A stretch of DNA of 64,000 nt from Ga0077527 sp964486865 (lineage in GTDB: Bacteria; Pseudomonadota; Gammaproteobacteria; Burkholderiales; SG8-41): assembly GCA_964486865.1 (NCBI GenBank), contig CAZAOZ010000009.1, positions 12,369-76,368 of the forward strand, given 5' to 3'. Positions within the stretch are counted from its first letter, which is position 1. Each line of letters opens with the position of its first letter. Under the pieces are notes generated by a model. It made no database searches. It was not told where the DNA came from and worked only from the letters and a program-made list of their open reading frames with translations. Positions 31,897 to 39,996 of this stretch are shown here, piece by piece. The position numbers and the translations under genes were made by a program.

Positions 31897-31959
31897 AAGC
31901 CATCTCAATAATCCCCTCACCCTAACCCTCTCCCCGCATCTGCGGGGAGAGGGGATTAT
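31894..31959. mobile_element. Partial copy of the family B element
   Basis: The left end TAGAAGCCATCT and the CCTCTCCCCGCATCTGCGGGGAGAGG palindrome (shared with 20515-20593) are present, but the matching right end is missing; the sequence ends ATTATTAGAG. No gene. Confidence 0.65.
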
Positions 31960-32001
31960 TAGAGGTTCGCTGTACATCATTATTAACCTGAGGAGATTCG
32001 G

Positions 32002-32796
32002 ATGGATCTGGGCATCAAGGGTAGAACCGCAGTCGTCACCGGCGCGAGCCGCGGCATCGGTCGTGAAACGGCGCGCCAGTTTCTGGAAGAGGGCGTGCGG
32101 GTGATGATCTGCGGCCGCAACGCGGAGAGCCTGGAGCGCACGCGCGCCGAGCTGGCAAAACAGACGGGCGGCGAAATCCATGCCGTCGTCGCCGACATGA
32201 TCAAGCCGGATGACATCGCGCGGCTGATCGACAGCGCCAAAAAGCAGCTCGGCGGCGTGGATATCCTGGTCAACAATGCCGGGCAGATGTATTCGGGGCG
32301 CTTCGATGCGCTGACCGAGGCGGGCCTGAAGGAACAACTGGAGACCAAGCTGTTCGGGTTCCTGCGCACGATCCGCCTGGTGTATCCCATGATGAAGGCG
32401 CAGCGCTGGGGGCGCATCGTCAACCTGATCGGCGGCGCGGGCAAGGAGCCCGACCCCTACATGTTCGGCAGCGGCATCACCAACAGCGGGCTGCTCAACA
32501 TCACCAAATCGCTATCGACGGAATTCGGCGAAGACAATGTGCTGGTCAATGCGGTTTGCCCCGGCTGGGTCGATACCAATCTGTGGCGCCGGAACGCCGA
32601 GGGGCTGGCGGCGGAGCTGGGCGCGCAGAGCGAGGAAGAAGCGCGGCGCGCCGCCGCGCGCAAGAATTCGCTCAACCGTTTCGGCAAGCCCGAAGAGCTC
32701 GCCAATGCGATTGTGTTTTTGTGTTCGGAGCGCGCGAGCTACATCACCGGCGTGTCGCTGAATCTGGACGGCGGCCGGCTGAAGTCGCTCTGGTAG
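32002..32796 (+). CDS. Short-chain dehydrogenase/reductase-like protein lacking the usual catalytic residues
   Basis: A 264-residue SDR. The cofactor loop TGASRGIGRETA, NNAG and the C-terminal ICxxRASYITG and NLDGG parts are normal. Where the active-site Ser-Tyr-x-x-x-Lys should be, the sequence reads NLIGGAGKE and SGITNSGLLNITKSL: no Ser, and Tyr/Lys replaced by Ser/Asn. It may bind a nucleotide without classical catalysis or use other residues. It has a GAGGAG ribosome site. Convergent with the AKR at 32833. Confidence 0.85.
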   Translation: MDLGIKGRTAVVTGASRGIGRETARQFLEEGVRVMICGRNAESLERTRAELAKQTGGEIHAVVADMIKPDDIARLIDSAKKQLGGVDILVNNAGQMYSGRFDALTEAGLKEQLETKLFGFLRTIRLVYPMMKAQRWGRIVNLIGGAGKEPDPYMFGSGITNSGLLNITKSLSTEFGEDNVLVNAVCPGWVDTNLWRRNAEGLAAELGAQSEEEARRAAARKNSLNRFGKPEELANAIVFLCSERASYITGVSLNLDGGRLKSLW

Positions 32797-32832
32797 GCGA
32801 TTCGCCCGGCGCGGCCGATCCCGGAGCCGCAA

Positions 32833-33795
32833 TCACTCGCGCTTGATGTTCGGCTCGTCAAGGCCCACGCCTTCGAGCGCGCCGAAGAGTTCCGCGATTT
32901 TCCGGCGGTCGGCCTCGGGCAGCGGCGGCTGCAGGATGGCGCGGACGTTGGGCGCAACGTGATCGGGATTGCCGGTGCCGAACAGCACGACGTTGGCGCC
33001 CGGCTCGTGCCGCGCGTAGCGGTAGGCGGCTTCGATGAGGCTGCGCGCGCCCTGTTCATGCAGCAGGAAATCCAGCGGGTTGTCTTTTTCCGCCAGCCAC
33101 GCCGGCACTTTGCCCGCCGCGGCCAGCGCGCGGATGTCCTGCTGCAGCCGGCCCGGCACGCTGAACAGCGCGCGCACCGCAAACATGATCAGCGTGCCGA
33201 TGTGGTGCCGCTGCGCCGCCGGAAATACTTTTTGCCGCGCGTTCTGGTTGAGCAGGTGGAAGGCCACCATCACGGCGTCCCAGTGGTCGTCGGCGAGTGC
33301 GCGGGAGAGCATGGCGTGGCCGTGATCCCGGGCGGCCCATTCGGTGATGCCGATATGGCGGATCTTGCCTTTTGCTTTTTCGCGCAGCAGTACCGGCAGG
33401 ACTTTCGCGGCGACCAGTTCGTATTCTTCGGGCAGCACCGTGTGCAGGCAGAAGAGGTCGATGTAATCGGTGCCCAGCGCCTTCAGCGACTGGTTGAGGG
33501 CGGGCACCACGGCGGCGACGGCCATGGGCGTCGCGCCGCGTCCCACCTTGTGTTTGGTCGAGATGACCAGCGCATCGCGCGGCCGGCCCTTGATGGCTTT
33601 GCCGACGATGGGCTCGGTGCCGTAGAACTGCGCGGTGTCGATGAAGTTGACGCCCAGGTCCAGCGCCTGGCGCACGATGCCGACGGCATGCGCGTCGCTG
33701 TGGCCCGTGGTCGTGCCCAGCCGGCTGCTGCCGCCGCAGCCGAGGCCGGCGACGCTGACGTTGAGGCCGGTGCGGCCGAGGGTGGTGTATTCCAA
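32833..33795 (-). CDS. Aldo/keto reductase
   Basis: A 320-residue AKR. The catalytic tetrad can be placed: Asp in FIDTAQFYG with Tyr following, Lys in ISTKHKVG, and His in LFCLHTV. NADPH-binding is expected in the C-terminal part (VVLFGTGNPDHVAPNV). LGRTGLNVSVAGLGCGG is the usual opening. Substrate unknown. It stands between an SDR and a gene of unknown role. Confidence 0.9.
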   Translation of the reverse strand: MEYTTLGRTGLNVSVAGLGCGGSSRLGTTTGHSDAHAVGIVRQALDLGVNFIDTAQFYGTEPIVGKAIKGRPRDALVISTKHKVGRGATPMAVAAVVPALNQSLKALGTDYIDLFCLHTVLPEEYELVAAKVLPVLLREKAKGKIRHIGITEWAARDHGHAMLSRALADDHWDAVMVAFHLLNQNARQKVFPAAQRHHIGTLIMFAVRALFSVPGRLQQDIRALAAAGKVPAWLAEKDNPLDFLLHEQGARSLIEAAYRYARHEPGANVVLFGTGNPDHVAPNVRAILQPPLPEADRRKIAELFGALEGVGLDEPNIKRE

Positions 33796-33821
33796 GGCGT
33801 GCGGCTTCCTTGCTTAAAACA

Positions 33822-33850
33822 TCAATAAAAACAGATGCTTGTGAAAATTC
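33822..33850 (+). repeat. AT-rich interspersed motif, weak copy 5
   Basis: AACATCAATAAAAACAGATG matches only the left half of the family core; it lies between the AKR start and the next gene. Confidence 0.3.
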
Positions 33851-33869
33851 CGCGCCGGTCAGTGAGTAC

Positions 33870-34547
33870 TTACACGGCAGGCCAGAGGCGCTGCCCGACG
33901 GCGGGCGAGCGCGGTGCGTGCTGGAGTTTGGTGGTCACGCGCGCGGTCCAGGTGCGCGCATCCTGCGCTTCGGCTTCGAGTGGCGCGTAGTGCTGTTCGC
34001 GCATTTCCAGCGACGTGAATTCGTAGAGGATTGCGTGTTTGTGCGCGCCCATCGTGGCGAGCAGCTTGCGGGCGCCGATCGCGCCCGGCAGTTCGCGCAT
34101 CACCGGCAGCCGGTACTGCGCGTACCACGCGCCGAGGTCGTCTTCGAGGGCCGGCGTCGGCGCGTTGTAGCTGCCCATCTGGATCACCGGGCCGGGCGTG
34201 GCGTCTGGTCCGCGCCGGGCAATGTCGGGACCATCGACGCGCGCTTCTTCGGCAAGCACACACATCGCGGGCTCGCGGCGCATGGCCATCATGCGCCGCG
34301 TTTCCGGATTCTGCCGCAAGTGCAACTGGCCGGGGCTGGGATTGAGAAAAGTGTGCGCGGTCTCGCCGCCGAACAGCGCGAGGTAGCCGCAATCCGCGCC
34401 GTGTTTTTGCAGCGTGTAGTGCGCCGCCCAGCGATAGCCGGGGCGCGACAGCTTCTCCGGGATATGGACGCGGTGAAACCAGTCGAGATATTCAGTCCGA
34501 TGATCGGCGGCGATGTCGTACCAGATCGCCCAAATCCCCTGATCCAT
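33870..34547 (-). CDS. Hypothetical protein, probable dimeric alpha-beta-barrel (EthD-like)
   Basis: A 225-residue cytoplasmic protein of two similar halves. WAIWYDIAADHRTEYLDWFHRVHIPEKLSRPGY in the first and DDLGAWYAQYRLPVMRELPGA in the second resemble the DxxxWYxxxHxPxxxxxPG motif of ferredoxin-like EthD/monooxygenase-associated barrels. No catalytic motif can be named. Divergent from the peroxiredoxin gene. Confidence 0.55.
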   Translation of the reverse strand: MDQGIWAIWYDIAADHRTEYLDWFHRVHIPEKLSRPGYRWAAHYTLQKHGADCGYLALFGGETAHTFLNPSPGQLHLRQNPETRRMMAMRREPAMCVLAEEARVDGPDIARRGPDATPGPVIQMGSYNAPTPALEDDLGAWYAQYRLPVMRELPGAIGARKLLATMGAHKHAILYEFTSLEMREQHYAPLEAEAQDARTWTARVTTKLQHAPRSPAVGQRLWPAV

Positions 34548-34671
34548 GCGTGGTTGCTCCCCCGTTTGCGATGATTGTAATGCAGTGACGGCACAATTTC
34601 GCGGGGCGATGGTGCGGTCGCCCCGGCGCTGGTATTCTGTGCGTGCAGGTTACGACAACAAGGAGAACAGC

Positions 34672-35133
34672 ATGGAAATCCAGGCAGGCACTGCAGCGCC
34701 GGACTTTACGCTCGGCGCGCACAATACCGATCAGAAAATCTCGCTGTCCGGTTTCAAGGGACGGCCCGTGGTAGTCGCATTCATGCCCTTTGCGTTCACC
34801 GGCGGGTGAACGAACCAGGTCAAAGGGTTCCGTGAGAACTACGACGCTTTCAAGAAGTTGAACTGTGAAATTCTGCAACTCAGCGCCGACCCGGTGCCGA
34901 GCCTGAAAGGCTGGGCGGATTTCCTGGGCGGTGTGCCGTTCCCGCTGCTGTCGGATTTCTGGCCGCACGGCGCGGTGGGCAAGGCCTACGGCATTTTCAA
35001 CGACGAACGCGGCATGGACAAGCGCGCCGCCTATGTCATCGACGCCAAGGGCATCGTGCGTTACGCCAAGGTCTATCCGCAGGGCACGATTCCGACGAGC
35101 GAAGAACTGCTCGCCGAATTGAAAAAACTGTAG
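34672..35133 (+). CDS. AhpE-like peroxiredoxin with UGA (probable selenocysteine) at the peroxidatic position
   Basis: A 153-residue peroxiredoxin if the UGA codon at 34807-34809 (residue 46) is read as selenocysteine. APDFTLGAHNT, FMPFAFTGG-U-TNQVKGF, LQLSADPVPSLKGWADF and PFPLLSDFWPHGAVGKAYG are the peroxiredoxin blocks, in one frame on both sides of the UGA. UGA stands exactly where the peroxidatic Cys belongs (AFTxxC). The AhpE family has the same total length. A hairpin with CGUGA loop follows at 34826-34840. AAGGAG precedes the ATG. It would reduce hydroperoxides. Alternative: a recent nonsense mutation. Confidence 0.85.
34826..34840 (+). promoter_or_regulatory. Candidate bacterial SECIS hairpin
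   Basis: GGUUC pairs with GAACU (one G-U pair) around a five-base loop CGUGA, with the loop GU 23-24 bases after the UGA, as in the E. coli fdhF element. An alternative hairpin (GAACC/GGUUC, loop containing GGU) starts four bases after the UGA. Confidence 0.55.
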
Positions 35134-35149
35134 GAACGCTCACCAAGAA

Positions 35150-35222
35150 CCCCCTCTCCCGCCAGGGCGGGAGACAAGGGAACACTTGAAGCAAAGCAGG
35201 GCCGGGGAGAGGGGCGGCGAGC
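35150..35222. repeat. CCCTCTCCC-type palindromic repeat, split copy
   Basis: CCCCCTCTCCCGCC and GGCGGGAG at the left, GGCCGGGGAGAGGGG at the right, with an AT-richer insert (ACAAGGGAACACTTGAAGC) between. It lies between the peroxiredoxin and amidohydrolase genes; no coding sequence in 35134-35341. Confidence 0.6.
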
Positions 35223-35341
35223 AAGTAATTTTTGTCAGTTGCCATAAAGACGGAGCAGTAACACGGTGTGGGCCGACGACCAATCTGGTCATCGGCCCAT
35301 ATTATTGATGTGCAGCGGTTTATCGTAATCAAGGGGAAGTC

Positions 35342-36412
35342 ATGAGTATTCGCAATTCAGAGTGCTGCGGCGCCGACGACAACGGCATCATGTTCACCGG
35401 CTGCAGCATGACCAATGCCGCGCATGCACAGCCGGCCGGCGGCCGCCGCCGCCAGGTATTGGTGGGCGGCAAGCGCGTGAAGACCATCGATGTGCATGCG
35501 CACTGCGTGGTGGCCGAGGCGCTGGCGCTGCTGAACCTGAAGCTCGAGGATCAGCGCGGGCCGGGCATCGGCGACGTGGGCGCGCGCCGCATTGCCGAAA
35601 TGGACGAGCAGGGCATCGACATCGAGGCGCTGAGCATCAACCCTACTTGGTACAAGGCCGAACGTGATGTCGCCGCGGAAGTCATCCGCATCCAGAACGA
35701 CCGGCTGGCGGAGTATTGCGGGACTTATCCCGATCGTTTTGTGGCATTCGCGTCGGTGGCGCTGCAGTTTCCGGAGCTCGCGGTGGTGCAACTGGTGCAC
35801 GGCGTGAAAAAACTCGGCCTGCGCGGCGCGGCGGTCGGCGCCAGCGTGGCGGGACTGGAATTCTCCGATCCGAAGTTTCACCCGTTCTGGGCCAAGGCCG
35901 AAGAACTGGGCGTGCTGATCTTCATCCACCCGCAGAGCACGCCGCAGCTGGAGCCGCGGTTCAAGGGCAACGGCTGGCTGTCGAACACCATCGGCAATCC
36001 GCTGGACACGACGATTGCGCTGTCGCACCTGATTTTCGAGGGCACGCTCGACCGTTTCCCCGGCCTGAAAATCTGTTCCGCGCACGGCGGCGGCTACCTG
36101 CCGTCGTATGCGCCGCGTTCGGACCAGAGCCTGCGCGTGGCGCCCGAGATGGATACCGGCGTGAAGCTGAAGAAAAAGCCGACCGAATATCTGCGTGGAA
36201 TGTATTACGACACGCTGGTGTTTACCGACGAGGCGTTGCGCCACCTGGCCGCGGAAGTGGGGGTCAGCCAATTGGTCATCGGCACCGACCATCCGATTCC
36301 GTGGCAGGCCGGTTCGGTGGATCACATCCTCAATGCGCCGGGTTTCAGCGATGCCGAGCGCCGGGCGATGCTGGGCGAGACGGCGGCGAAGCTGCTGGGC
36401 ATTTCGCTCTAA
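35342..36412 (+). CDS. Amidohydrolase-2 (ACMSD-like) family protein
   Basis: A 356-residue TIM-barrel metal-dependent hydrolase or decarboxylase. TIDVHAHC gives the metal HxH, IFIHPQS the next His, SAHGGGYLPSY the catalytic region and IGTDHPIP the metal Asp. It resembles the aminocarboxymuconate-semialdehyde decarboxylase group that act on ring-cleavage products. The N-terminal 40 residues have a Cys-rich start (SECCGADDNG and FTGCSM), unusual for the family. Probably one unit with the dienelactone hydrolase and Bug genes that follow. Confidence 0.88.
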   Translation: MSIRNSECCGADDNGIMFTGCSMTNAAHAQPAGGRRRQVLVGGKRVKTIDVHAHCVVAEALALLNLKLEDQRGPGIGDVGARRIAEMDEQGIDIEALSINPTWYKAERDVAAEVIRIQNDRLAEYCGTYPDRFVAFASVALQFPELAVVQLVHGVKKLGLRGAAVGASVAGLEFSDPKFHPFWAKAEELGVLIFIHPQSTPQLEPRFKGNGWLSNTIGNPLDTTIALSHLIFEGTLDRFPGLKICSAHGGGYLPSYAPRSDQSLRVAPEMDTGVKLKKKPTEYLRGMYYDTLVFTDEALRHLAAEVGVSQLVIGTDHPIPWQAGSVDHILNAPGFSDAERRAMLGETAAKLLGISL

Positions 36413-36424
36413 GCGCTATAGATC

Positions 36425-36520
36425 ATTCCCTCTCCCCGTATGCGGGGAGAGGGTAGGGAGAGGGGCGTGCACATTTCTCTACCCTCTCCCCAACCCTCTC
36501 CCGCTGGAGCGGGAGAGGGG
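36425..36520. repeat. CCCTCTCCC-type palindromic repeat, double copy
   Basis: Two palindromes, CCTCTCCCCGTATGCGGGGAG and CTCTCCCGCTGGAGCGGGAGAG (arms about nine bases), separated by 40 bases. They lie between the amidohydrolase and dienelactone hydrolase genes. Confidence 0.65.
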
Positions 36521-36593
36521 GCGCTTGGAATAGAGTGAAGCGGGACTTTGTCAGGCGAACGAAACGCCATTTGTAAACAAAGGAGAATTTGAA

Positions 36594-37484
36594 ATGGAAC
36601 GCAAAAAAGCGGGTGATTTCCCGCCGGAAGTGCTGAAACTGTTCGACGGCTATGTGCATGGTGCGTTGAGCCGGCGCGAGTTTCTGGATCGCGCCTCGAA
36701 GTTTGCGGTGGGTGCATTCACCGCCACTGCAATGCTGGAAAGCCTGCAGCCGAATTTCGCCTGGGCGCAGCAGGTGCCGAAGGACGACAAGCGCATCAAG
36801 GCCGGCTACGTGGATTACGACTCGCCGAACGGTTCCGGAAAAATGCGCGGTTACCTGGCGCAGCCGGCGAACGCCGCCGGCAAGCTGCCGGCGGTGCTGG
36901 TGATTCACGAAAACCGCGGGCTTAATCCTTATATCGAGGATGTGGCGCGGCGGCTGGCGCTGGCGAACCATGTTGCTTTTGCGCCCGACGCGCTGGCGCC
37001 GCTGGGCGGTTATCCCGGCGACGAAGACAAGGCGCGCGCGATGTTCGCGTCGCAGGATGCCAAAAAGCGCGAGGAAGATCTCTACAGCGCCGCGCTGTAC
37101 CTGAAGGCGCGCGCCGATGTCACGAGCAGGATGGGTGTCGTCGGTTTCTGTTTCGGCGGCGGCATTTCCAACTGGCTGGCGACGCGCATGCCGGATCTCG
37201 CTGCCGCCGTGCCGTACTACGGTCGCCAGGCACCGGCGAGTGACGTGCCGAAGATCAAGGCGCCGCTGCTGATCCATTACGCCGGCGTCGACGAGAATAT
37301 CAACAAGGGCTGGCCGGCCTACGAGGCGGCGTTGCAGGAACACAAGGTGCGCTACACCATGCACCTGTACGAGGGTACGCAGCACGGGTTCCACAACGAC
37401 ACCACGCCGCGTTACGACGACGCAGCGGCCAAACTGTCGTGGCAGCGCACGCTGGATTTTTTCAATCAGCATCTGCGCGGCTGA
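36594..37484 (+). CDS. Exported dienelactone hydrolase-family protein
   Basis: A 296-residue alpha/beta hydrolase. The N-terminal SRREFLDRASKFAVGAFTATAM resembles a twin-arginine signal. The catalytic Cys is in GVVGFCFGGG, Asp in IHYAGVDENI and His in GTQHGFHND. HENRGLNPYIEDVARR matches the dienelactone hydrolase substrate region. Expected role: hydrolysis of a lactone or ester in the periplasm, fitting the neighbouring amidohydrolase. Ribosome site AAGGAG. Confidence 0.9.
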   Translation: MERKKAGDFPPEVLKLFDGYVHGALSRREFLDRASKFAVGAFTATAMLESLQPNFAWAQQVPKDDKRIKAGYVDYDSPNGSGKMRGYLAQPANAAGKLPAVLVIHENRGLNPYIEDVARRLALANHVAFAPDALAPLGGYPGDEDKARAMFASQDAKKREEDLYSAALYLKARADVTSRMGVVGFCFGGGISNWLATRMPDLAAAVPYYGRQAPASDVPKIKAPLLIHYAGVDENINKGWPAYEAALQEHKVRYTMHLYEGTQHGFHNDTTPRYDDAAAKLSWQRTLDFFNQHLRG

Positions 37485-37500
37485 GCACCGGGGCGACGCG

Positions 37501-38466
37501 ATGATCCGCCTGCTGGCAGCCGTAACGATGGTGTGGGTGGCCGGCACGTTGGCACCCGCGGCGGCACAGCAGGCGTATCCATCGCGGCCGATCCGCATCA
37601 TTTCGCCGTTTGCGGCGGGCGGCGGCAACGATTTCATCTGCCGCACCGTCGGCGCCAGGCTCACGGCCAGCATGGGCCAGCAGGTCATCGTCGAAAATCG
37701 CACGGGCGCCAACGGCATCATCGGCACCGAGGCGGTTGCCCGCGCGGCGCCCGACGGCTACACCATGGCCCTGATTCCCAGCGGCCATGCGGTGAACGCG
37801 AGCTTGCGCGCCAAATTGCCGTATCACCCGATCCGCGATTTCACGACCCTGTCGCTGGTCGGCGCGAGCCCGCTGGTGCTGGCGGTGCATCCGTCATTGC
37901 CGGTGCGCAATGTGCAGGGATTGATCGCGTTTGCGAAGGCGCGTCCGGGGCAGTTGAGTTACGTGTCGGCCGGCGTGGGCTCGTCAGGCCATCTCGGGGG
38001 TGCGTTGTTTGAAGTGCTGACCGGCACAAAGATGGTTCATGTGCCGTACAAAGGCATGTCGCTGGCGCTGACCGACTTGGTGAGCGGGCAGGTGACGATG
38101 ACGTTCGGCACCAGTCTGTCGGTGATTCCGCAGGCGCAGGCGGGGCGGTTGCGCGCATTGGCGACCACCGGTGCGCAACGCTCGCCCGCATTGCCGCAGT
38201 TGCCGGTCATCGTGGAGACAGTGCCGGGATACGAGGCGAGCTTGTGGTACGGCTTTGTCGGCCCGGCGCGCCTGCCGCCGGAAATCGTGCGTCGGCTCAA
38301 TGCCGAAATCGTCGCGGCGCTGAATCTCGCCGACGTGCGCGAGCGATTGTTCGCGCAGGGCGTGGATGTGCAGCCGGGTACGCCGGAGGCGTTGGCGAAG
38401 TTGCTGGCGTCCGACATCGAGCGCTGGGCCAAAGTCGTCACGCAGGCGGGGATCAAGGTCGAGTAA
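37501..38466 (+). CDS. Bug/TctC-family substrate-binding protein
   Basis: A 321-residue receptor, signal peptide residues 1-22 (ending PAAAQ). Landmarks: RIISPFAAGGGND, IVENRTGANGIIG, PDGYTMALIP and VHVPYKGMSLALTD. GANG replaces the usual GAGG. It begins 16 bases after the dienelactone hydrolase stop, so it is in the same unit and may supply that hydrolase's substrate. Confidence 0.94.
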   Translation: MIRLLAAVTMVWVAGTLAPAAAQQAYPSRPIRIISPFAAGGGNDFICRTVGARLTASMGQQVIVENRTGANGIIGTEAVARAAPDGYTMALIPSGHAVNASLRAKLPYHPIRDFTTLSLVGASPLVLAVHPSLPVRNVQGLIAFAKARPGQLSYVSAGVGSSGHLGGALFEVLTGTKMVHVPYKGMSLALTDLVSGQVTMTFGTSLSVIPQAQAGRLRALATTGAQRSPALPQLPVIVETVPGYEASLWYGFVGPARLPPEIVRRLNAEIVAALNLADVRERLFAQGVDVQPGTPEALAKLLASDIERWAKVVTQAGIKVE

Positions 38467-38573
38467 TGACGGAGCGCCGCGGGCGCTTTACATTCCGGAT
38501 GGCCGTGACCAGAATCGAAAGGCGAAATTAAAACAAACGGGTTTTGCGAAACCAGCGCATTCCGGAGGGGAGC

Positions 38574-39557
38574 ATGAACACTGAAAACCGACGCCACTTT
38601 GTCCGCGGCGCGTTCTGCGCCTGTCTGCTGGGTATTACGGTTGTCGCCAGTGCGCAACAGAATTATCCGGTGCGGCCGATCCGGATCATCGTGCCTTCCG
38701 GAGCCGGCGGCGGCACCGATTCGACGACACGCATGATCGCGCCCAAGATGGATGAATTTCTCGGCCAGCGGGTGATTGCTGAAAACCGTCCGGGGGCCGG
38801 CTCCATCATCGGCAGCGAAGCAGTTGCGCGCGCGGCGCCCGACGGTTACACGCTGCTCACCGCGATCAGCAGCATGACCATTCAGCCGTCGATGCAGAAA
38901 AATCTGCCCTTCGATCCGGTGCGCGATTTTGCGCCGGTCAGCCAGTTCGTGGTCCTGCCCAACATGCTGGTGGGACATCCTTCGCTGCAGCCGAAAAACA
39001 TCAGGGAGCTCATCGCGTTTTCGAAATCCCGTCCCGGCAAGCTGGAGTTCGGTTCGGCGGGCACCGGTTCCAATCTGCACCTGTGCATGGAAATGTTTCT
39101 GAGCATGGCCGGGCTGAAAATGGTGCATGTGCCTTACAAGAGCGCGAACACGGCAATTGCCGATCTGATCGCCGGATATGTGCCGTTCATGGTCACCAAC
39201 ATGATTACCGGCACGCAGCAGCTCAAGGCCGGCCGCCTGCATGCCTATGGCGTGACCAGCTCCGCGCGCTCGAAAATTGCACCGAATATTCCCACCATCG
39301 CCGAACAGGGTGTTCCCGGCTACGACGCGGTGCAGTGGTATGGCCTGATGGCGCCGGCGGGCACACCGAAGGACATCGTCGCCAGGCTGCACAAGGGCGT
39401 GGTGTTCGCGCTGCAGGATCCCGGCGTGCGTGAGCGGTTCCTGGCCAGCGGCGCCGACCCGGTCGGCAATACCCCCGAGGAATTCGCCGCGCTCGTGCGC
39501 TCCGAAGTCATCAAGTGGGCGAAAGTCGTGCAGGCGGCCGGCATCAAGCCGGAGTAA
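38574..39557 (+). CDS. Bug/TctC-family substrate-binding protein
   Basis: A 327-residue receptor following the previous one by 107 bases. Start at 38574 (GGAGGGG upstream). The signal region NRRHFVRGAFCACLLGITVVASAQ contains RR and two Cys, near the lipoprotein/Tat patterns but not a clear match. Landmarks: RIIVPSGAGGGTD, IAENRPGAGSIIG, PDGYTLLTA and VHVPYKSANTA. Different pocket residues from its neighbour suggest a separate ligand, not a recent duplication. Confidence 0.93.
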   Translation: MNTENRRHFVRGAFCACLLGITVVASAQQNYPVRPIRIIVPSGAGGGTDSTTRMIAPKMDEFLGQRVIAENRPGAGSIIGSEAVARAAPDGYTLLTAISSMTIQPSMQKNLPFDPVRDFAPVSQFVVLPNMLVGHPSLQPKNIRELIAFSKSRPGKLEFGSAGTGSNLHLCMEMFLSMAGLKMVHVPYKSANTAIADLIAGYVPFMVTNMITGTQQLKAGRLHAYGVTSSARSKIAPNIPTIAEQGVPGYDAVQWYGLMAPAGTPKDIVARLHKGVVFALQDPGVRERFLASGADPVGNTPEEFAALVRSEVIKWAKVVQAAGIKPE

Positions 39558-39932
39558 TCAAATCCTCTCCCCTCTCCCGCAAGCGGGAGAGGGGCCGGGG
39601 GAGAGGGGGCCGGAGACAGTAGAACGTATCCGCTCCAATACCCCCTCCATCTCCCGCATGACATCGTTATTCCAGAAGCGCAACACCGTATAGCCCTGAT
39701 TGCGCAGCCAAGCATCCCGACGCTGATCGTAGGTTACCTGTTCCGCATGCTGGCCGCCGTCGATCTCGATGATCAGCCGGTGTTCCAGGCAAATAAAATC
39801 AACGATGTAGTGACCGATCGGTTTCTGGCGCTTGAACTTCAAACCCATGAAGCGATGAGCGCGCAGGTGGTACCACAGTTGTTGCTCGGCGGTGGTTTGG
39901 TTGGTGCGCAGGGTTTTGGCTTTGTTCAGCAT
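39558..39932 (-). CDS. DUF559-domain protein (VSR-like endonuclease fold)
   Basis: A 124-residue protein: AEQQLWYHLRAHRFMGLKFKRQKPIGHYIVDFICLEHRLIIEIDGGQHAEQVTYDQRRD has the Glu, Asp and EIDGGQH residues of the DUF559 endonuclease-like fold. RFWNNDV follows. The last 16 residues (PLSPGPSPACGRGERI) are encoded by a GC-rich palindromic repeat, and another copy of the repeat, inverted, lies just upstream of the start. The gene may therefore be part of a small mobile unit. Confidence 0.85.
   Translation of the reverse strand: MLNKAKTLRTNQTTAEQQLWYHLRAHRFMGLKFKRQKPIGHYIVDFICLEHRLIIEIDGGQHAEQVTYDQRRDAWLRNQGYTVLRFWNNDVMREMEGVLERIRSTVSGPLSPGPSPACGRGERI
39562..39618. repeat. Inverted repeat bounding the DUF559 gene, left copy
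   Basis: CCCCTCTCCC, a six-base loop, then GGGAGAGGGG and CCGGGGGAGAGG. Read on this strand it matches the reverse complement of 39938-39978 except in the loop and a few bases. Confidence 0.7.
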
Positions 39933-39937
39933 TTTTG

Positions 39938-39978
39938 CCCTCTCCCCAGCCCCTCTCCCACGAGTGGGAGAGGGGTTA
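39938..39978. repeat. Inverted repeat bounding the DUF559 gene, right copy
   Basis: CCCTCTCCCC, AGCCCCTCTCCC, loop ACGAGT, GGGAGAGGGG. It is the inverted partner of 39562-39618. Confidence 0.7.
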
Positions 39979-39996
39979 TTAGGGGGCTATGCGACG

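Noticed and set aside
31538..31903. Extended N-terminus of the GST
   Set aside because: Unrelated sequence; MKLFGSPGSPF at 31537 with AGGAGG is the natural start.
34672..35133. Frameshift or nonsense pseudogene interpretation of the peroxiredoxin
   Set aside because: The frame is unchanged on both sides, conservation is full length, and the UGA is exactly at the catalytic Cys codon in three separate genes of the same redox class.
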